Assembly (NCBI GenBank): GCA_964247055.1
Contig: OZ176057.1
Coordinates: 5,208,001-5,272,000, forward strand
Source of the DNA: Paragordius varius
Lineage: Eukaryota; Nematomorpha
Reading direction: 5' to 3'
DNA: 64,000 nt
In this document: positions 58,840 through 64,000 of the stretch, piece after piece
How positions within the stretch are numbered: position 1 is the first letter of the stretch
Layout: every line of letters begins with the position of its first letter
Program-made: the position numbers and the translations under genes
The notes under the pieces: model-generated
Databases searched by the model: none
What the model was told of the DNA's origin: nothing
What the model saw: only the letters and a program-made list of their open reading frames with translations

Positions 58840-60147
58840 GTTTATTTTTTTCATAAATTGATATTTTTCACGTTTGAAATGTTAATTCGGGTTCTTATAC
58901 TAAATTTTGCATAATTATGGTTATATTCCGTAAAAATCCAAAAATATATGAATTTTATATGAATTGCATTTGAGAAAATTTGCGTGCTCAGTTATGTAAA
59001 ATTGAATTTATGACTTTACTTTTTATGGAAAAACAGTGAAGTAAAAAGTATATTAAAAATAACCCAATCCATTTCTCTAAAATATGTAGGAAAAAGGTAT
59101 ATTATTATATATTAAACAAATTTAAAACAATAAATAAGGTGTGCAAACATATGCATAATTAAAGAAAAACAAAAAAATTTAATAACCGTATACCGCGGTT
59201 GCAGTTTCAAAATCCGTCCTAGAACCGTTTCCCTTTAAACAATTGTTTACAAATGTAATTATAGGCTGTTTTTAAAAAACAAAAAAATTGATAAAATATT
59301 GATATTATCCTTTTCGGCTATTTTATTGTATATGTAACGAATGACATCTTTTAAAGTTAAAATTAAGCGAACAAAACGCTTTCTTTATATGGTATATATA
59401 AGACTAACTATCATATGGATATTTGAATGCACCTTACATCTAATTACTAAAAAAAGGTAATGAAATGGAAAACGAAACGAAACAATTTTTTTTAAATGAA
59501 AAAAAAAAACATCTATACTGTAGCTATAGGTATCATGTTCACCCTTTCGGTTGGAATCCTGAGGGGCTACAGATAAAATGATGGGCGTTTTAATTCTTTT
59601 ACAAAAAATGGTTCTGATTTTAGTTTTATTATGTTTTATACGAATGATTGGTTTCGGAAATCGTTTTTTAAACAAAATGGTTAAATATTCGCTCCTAATT
59701 AGTATTAAGAAATAATCAATGTATTACAACAAAATGCAATACCAAAATAATGTGTGTTAAAACACTGGACACATTTATAACATTGTTTGTTATTTAACGA
59801 TTCCTAAAAAAATTCGTTTCGGTGTCACAAAAAGATTTGGTTTTCCCTACTTCTACCTATTTAAAAATTTTCTAAATTAAATTTTAAATAAATGTTCTTT
59901 TTTCATATGATTGTATGGTATTTTCAAAACATTTTCCCTAACTATTACTAATTAACAATAGAATTTAAATTATACGGACAAAAGGTAAAAAAATATATGA
60001 AAATTTTTTTCTAAAAGACAACCATAATTTATTACAATATTAGCCAAAACGAAAGAAATAGCATTCATATAGATCTAGGTGTAAAAAGCGTCTTATAATT
60101 GCATTGCATTTCGATAAATTTCCTAATTTATAAAAAAAATTGTTTAG
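58840..60147. other. LRR gene intron 2
   Basis: No exon seen. The 96-codon minus-strand frame at 59385-59675 has no recognisable domain. A one-ended MITE fragment (about 59960-60050) carries AATTATACGGACAAAAGGTA and AAAGACAACCATAATTTATT. Confidence 0.5.
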
Positions 60148-60408
60148 ATTTAAGCCAAAACGAAATATCCTTTATACCGAGTCGGGCTTTCGATAACTTG
60201 CCCATACAACACCTCATTTTGGATAACAATGAGATTCGCGAAATTAAGGCATACGCTTTCACAGGCATGAAATATCTAAAAACACTCCTCATGAAAAATA
60301 ATCCTTTGGATGTTTTGGGCCAAAATAGTATGAGCGGTATCGTGGGCGCCAGAACGATAAACTTGGAATCCAATCATATCGATAGGATTGAACGGGAAGC
60401 ATTTGAAG
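60148..60408 (+). CDS. LRR protein gene, exon 3 (repeats 1-4)
   Basis: 261 bases, 87 codons, phase 1 at both ends. Acceptor ATTGTTTAG, weak donor GAAG^GTTTTT. It carries about four 24-residue repeats with the pattern LxxLxLxxNxIxxIxxxAF, for example H-L-I-L-D-N-N-E-I-R-E-I-K-A-Y-A-F and T-I-N-L-E-S-N-H-I-D-R-I-E-R-E-A-F. Reading on past the donor gives a non-repeat tail and a stop at 60518, as expected for intron. Confidence 0.85.
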
Positions 60409-61526
60409 GTTTTTCATTTTTATTGTGTCGTTTAGAATGTTTACATTCAAGTTTAGTATCAGATACTTTTGTACACTTTGACATGGCATGGGGTATTTGT
60501 AGATTCTATTCTGGGTAGATATATTTTTCAGACATCTTAATTTAATTTATTGCTAATACGTAACATATAGTTGATAACTCATATGACCAAGAATACTAAA
60601 AATATACCCTTCTGTTTTTATTTAATTTTCTATTTTCACCCTATACTCATGCCAAAATTAGGGTCAATCATGCAGGTTTTCTAATTCACAATATTTTTAG
60701 ATAGAACCAGATTTAAGGACTCAAAAAATAACTGATGCGTAAAATATACTTATAGAACTGATTTCAGCACTCGGCAAATCTAAACAATTTTACATAAATT
60801 AATATGGCTAAGACTTTGCTGATCAAGCTTATGATGGTTTAAGGTTTTTCAAATTAAAGCTTATATAAAATGTGAAAAAATTATTACAATAAAATCATTA
60901 GATTTTAAAATTTTTATAATATTTGTTTATTGAGATTATTAATCCAGTATCAGTTTTGTTCTAAACGCTTTAGATTTTTTAAAATCTTATGTTAACACCT
61001 TTACACCCAGAATGAAGAAATAAAAATATGTTTATTAGATTCAAAACTTAGATTTCATAATTAAAAGCACGTTAGTTTTATATCGATAAATTTTTTGTTT
61101 CCATACTTAGTTACGAACGGTATCATCGCATTTTTAAGGGGCCAATGTATAGAAACTAAGCGTAATTTGACAAAATACTCATTAAATATATTTCATGATA
61201 ATTACGAAATGTTATATTTTTTGAATTTAAATAACTAATTTTTGGATTTTAAATGCTTTACTTTACATTTTGAATTTATAAAATTAGCAAAGTTTCTGCA
61301 ATTTTTTGAAATCCGAAAGTCCCTTTTTAATTTTACGATTTCATAATTATATTTTAACCTTAAATTTGGCTCACCATTATTATATATAATATATGCAAGC
61401 TCCTTTGACATGCAAAGTTTAATATTCATAATTATTTTTAATTTTTCGAAAAATAAAACTGTCAAGCGTTTAGAAACTCGAAAAAATTGGGCGTATTTTT
61501 TTATACCAATACTAATATTGTAATAG
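60409..61526. other. LRR gene intron 3
   Basis: AT-rich, with no MITE ends or other exons recognised. The donor at its start is weak (GTTTTT). Confidence 0.5.
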
Positions 61527-62599
61527 ATAGCATGGATATCGAATCAATAAATTTGTCAGAGAACCCATTGACTTATATAAAAACTAAAGCGTTTCGTGGC
61601 CTTAAAAACGTACAGTATATAACAATTACTAAAACGGGCATTAAACATTTGGAGCCAGGATGTTTTGATGGCCTTGAAAATGTTAATCACATTCAATTCA
61701 GTCAGCTACCTTTGAATGAAATACTTCCAAACACTTTCCGTGGACTGAGAAACGTAGAATCTTTAGTGTTTAGAATGGGCCGACTAACACGCATCCATAA
61801 TCATGCGTTTCGGGATGCCCATAATATTCGATCGCTAACTTTTGTTCAAATGGGTATAGAATCGTTAGCGCCCAAAGCTTTCAGTGACATGAGTTTAGGG
61901 CGTGCTAAACCAATCTATCGAAGGCTTAAGCTGAATAAACCGCTGGGCCTTTTTCAAAGGTACAGCAGTAGCCAAAACTCAATAATAAATCCAGAGTATT
62001 CAACTTTAACGCAAGCTTCCTTGCCCGAAAATGAAGCTACAATTTTAGCTGGGAGTCGAGGTTTTAAAATTCCAATTATGAACTTAAATCTGTCACGCAA
62101 TAAGATACAAACGTTTCATCCCTTACATTTCATTGATTTCGCCACTTATGTCAAGATGTTAGACATTACAGCCAATCCCATAGTATGTGATTGTAGATTA
62201 GCTTGGGTACCTTTGGCTAAACACTTTTACAAATTAACAACGCATCACAATTCACAAAAGATTAGCACCGCCCCTAATAATAAATTCTTATCTCCTCTCA
62301 AAGCCAACAATAAAAATGTTAACTTAACCTCAATCCCACTATTTTACTTTAACCCCGAACAGATTGGACAAATTATATGTCAGGAACCGTCGGAATACAG
62401 GGGTCGTCAAGCCGAAACGCTAAATTTTGTTGAGGATTTTAATTGCACAACGATGAGCGCCGAAGATTTAATTCAAATTGTCACAAAAGATTTAGCATCT
62501 AATGCCTTAAAGTTGGAAATTATTTGTACTGACTTAAAGCTCTTTTTCACAATACTCCTATGTGCCCACATATTAATTGATAAACATATCAATCAATAA
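61527..62599 (+). CDS. LRR protein gene, exon 4 (repeats, C-cap, tail, stop)
   Basis: 1073 bases, phase-1 start after ATTGTAATAG, stop TAA at 62597-62599. Five or six regular repeats (such as S-I-N-L-S-E-N-P-L-T-Y-I-K-T-K-A-F) are followed by an irregular insert (about 61890-62065). A last repeat (N-L-N-L-S-R-N-K-I) leads to an LRR C-terminal cap: N-P-I-V-C-D-C-R-L-A-W, then I-C-Q-E-P and D-F-N-C. The end is a short hydrophobic stretch (L-F-F-T-I-L-L-C-A-H-I-L) and ten polar residues, either a weak membrane anchor or a GPI-type tail. The full protein would be about 636 residues. The closest class is extracellular LRR adhesion proteins of arthropods. No orthologue is named. Confidence 0.85.
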
Positions 62600-62898
62600 A
62601 TTGCATATTTGCAGAATTAAGTAAACCGTTTATTTTGTAATTAACAACCAAAACGATATAAATTTTCGCAAAAAAATCATTACCGAAATATCTAATATAG
62701 TATACATTTATTATATTCTATTCGCACTCCCTCAGATAGATATAAAGCATATATTTAGTTCCAATCATTCTCCCACGTTCCCAATCCACGAATGAAATGA
62801 ATTCGTTCGATAAATAATAAACATTCTGTTTGCGACCATTTTGTTCGACTTTAACAGCGGTTGGATTCTGGTTATATTTGATCTAAGGAGCATGCATA
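62600..62898. other. LRR gene 3' flank
   Basis: Contains AATAAA at 62592-62597 (overlapping the stop) and AATAATAAAC near 62815 as possible polyadenylation context. No terminator can be proven. Confidence 0.4.
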
Positions 62899-63190
62899 CA
62901 GTAAAAAATAAATATATATATACGGACAAAACGTAAAAATATTAAGACAAATGTTTTTTTGCTGAAATACAACCATAACATTTTTAAGCTTAACCGATAT
63001 AATTCATTGTTTTAAATTGCAAAGTTGGAAATCGACATGTAAATTGTTAGCTCAATCATATAAGTGCATAACAATTAAAAAATAAAACAATACAAATATA
63101 GTAAAAACTAAAGTTTAAAAACAAGTATGTTGTCTCTTAAAAAAATATATTTGACTTTTTTACATTTTGCCTGTAAAACTTGAATTAAAT
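62899..63190. mobile_element. Mariner-type MITE, decayed
   Basis: Starts CAGTAAAAAATAAATATATA after TA, with ATACGGACAAAACGTAAAAA and a worn right arm (TTTTTTACATTTTGCCTGTA near 63157). Confidence 0.65.
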
Positions 63191-63385
63191 CCTAAAACTA
63201 AATTTTGTTTTAAGCAAATATTAACCGTAGTTTTTGGTCTTTTAGGCATAATACAGCGTTCCACAATATCGTGTTTCCGTGCTTTGATAAAGCAAATGGT
63301 TTGAGTCGCATTGTAATGGTATATGACATCCAATCGTATCTAAATAATTATATATAACAATTTTTTTCATAATAATTAGCACGTA

Positions 63386-63650
63386 CAATAAAATTGAAAT
63401 TATACGGACAAAATGAAAAACCAAATACATTTAATTGCTATAAAACAAAGATAACAACCCTTGAACCATCACTTTGAATTACAAATAGGAGCTATTTATA
63501 AAAAATATAAAAATTTAAAATTGTCAACAAACTACCATTATAATTTTTTCTCAAGTATTTTTAGGATTTTCAATGGTAAGAAACTGTTGGTAAATAAAAA
63601 AAGTATTTTGGTAAAAAAAATAAAATTATTGAATTTCACAATAATTATTT
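63386..63650. mobile_element. Mariner-type MITE, left end clear only
   Basis: CAATAAAATTGAAATTATACGG after TA matches the family start. The right end is uncertain. Confidence 0.45.
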
Positions 63651-64000
63651 GACATCAATTATTTTTTTAAAATCGGCTGCATGTTTTGATTGTATTGGAA
63701 GGTCTATAAAGTTTAGATTTAAATTTGTAAATCTGGATAGATTGGGTAAGCGCCTTTTATTAAATGTTTGACTTGTTTAAAAATATCTTATATTTTTAAT
63801 CAAAAAAAGCTTTTCAGATTTAAATTTTATTCTTTTCATATGTTACATAAAATGTGCACTTACATCAGAATCTGCCATAAGTTGAGGGTGGGGTAGGACT
63901 TGAAAAATATTTCGTAGAAACAAAAAATTTTCTAATGATATCGAGCCCTTGGCCAATAGTGTATCACCTGAAGTCCTACGGGTTAAATCAAACAATAAAT
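63651..64000. other. AT-rich DNA, nothing identified
   Basis: No frame, repeat or RNA gene is supported up to the window end. Confidence 0.5.

Noticed and set aside
59385-59675. 96-codon minus-strand frame in LRR intron 2
   Set aside because: No domain, no splice context and low-complexity basic/aromatic composition. Consistent with chance.
1-64000. tRNA or rRNA genes
   Set aside because: I scanned for A/B box and conserved rRNA-like stretches and saw none that I could support.

Overview
This 64-kb window is AT-rich (by eye about three quarters A+T), intron-bearing animal DNA, probably from an arthropod or another invertebrate. The organism cannot be named from the sequence alone. It holds spliced genes with GT/AG introns, an LTR retrotransposon of the Ty3/Gypsy type, RTE-like LINEs, hAT, mariner-type and Helitron elements, and no bacterial gene organisation. 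Most of the single open frames in it are chance frames or transposon debris. Two host loci can be supported.

Region 1 (1-16 kb, minus strand) is a lineage-specific gene locus built from small exons that all begin and end in phase 1. In the order of transcription I see module C, module B, module A, a Ser/Thr/Pro-rich mini-exon E, a Ser/Gln-rich mini-exon F and a Cys-rich exon D' with a stop codon. A 6-7.5 kb tandem duplication (1-7457 and 8550-14595) and a nested 1.4-kb duplication have multiplied B, A, E and F. Because every boundary is phase 1, each duplication keeps the reading frame. The duplicated introns are almost identical, while exons A and B have changed much more and mostly at amino-acid-changing positions. 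That pattern is typical of secreted immune, reproductive or effector families under diversifying selection. I do not recognise the family.

Region 2 (16-25 kb) is non-coding. It holds a 3.1-kb tandem duplication, a threefold 330-bp repeat and several small inverted-repeat elements. Region 3 (25.4-27.1 kb) is a decayed minus-strand LINE.

Region 4 (27.27-40.68 kb) is one Helitron, read on the minus strand. It has a 5' TC end, a 3' hairpin followed by CTAG, and an A^T insertion site. Its interior has expanded into a 27-unit array of about 478 bp per unit, with a higher-order spacing of exactly 3445 bp. The array contains three internal copies of the Helitron's own 5' end together with trapped flanking DNA. 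A one-unit, 595-bp relative lies at 54.16-54.76 kb and shows the presumed starting form.

Region 5 (41-55 kb) is a nest of transposons: a hAT relic with an 8-bp target duplication, a second hAT carrying a mariner-type MITE, and a small inverted-repeat element split by a fossil Gypsy element that is itself split by an RTE-like LINE.

Region 6 (56.4-62.6 kb, plus strand) is a four-exon gene for a secreted or surface leucine-rich-repeat protein of about 636 residues. Its joins agree in phase, and its introns are littered with a mariner-type MITE family. The rest of the window is featureless AT-rich DNA.
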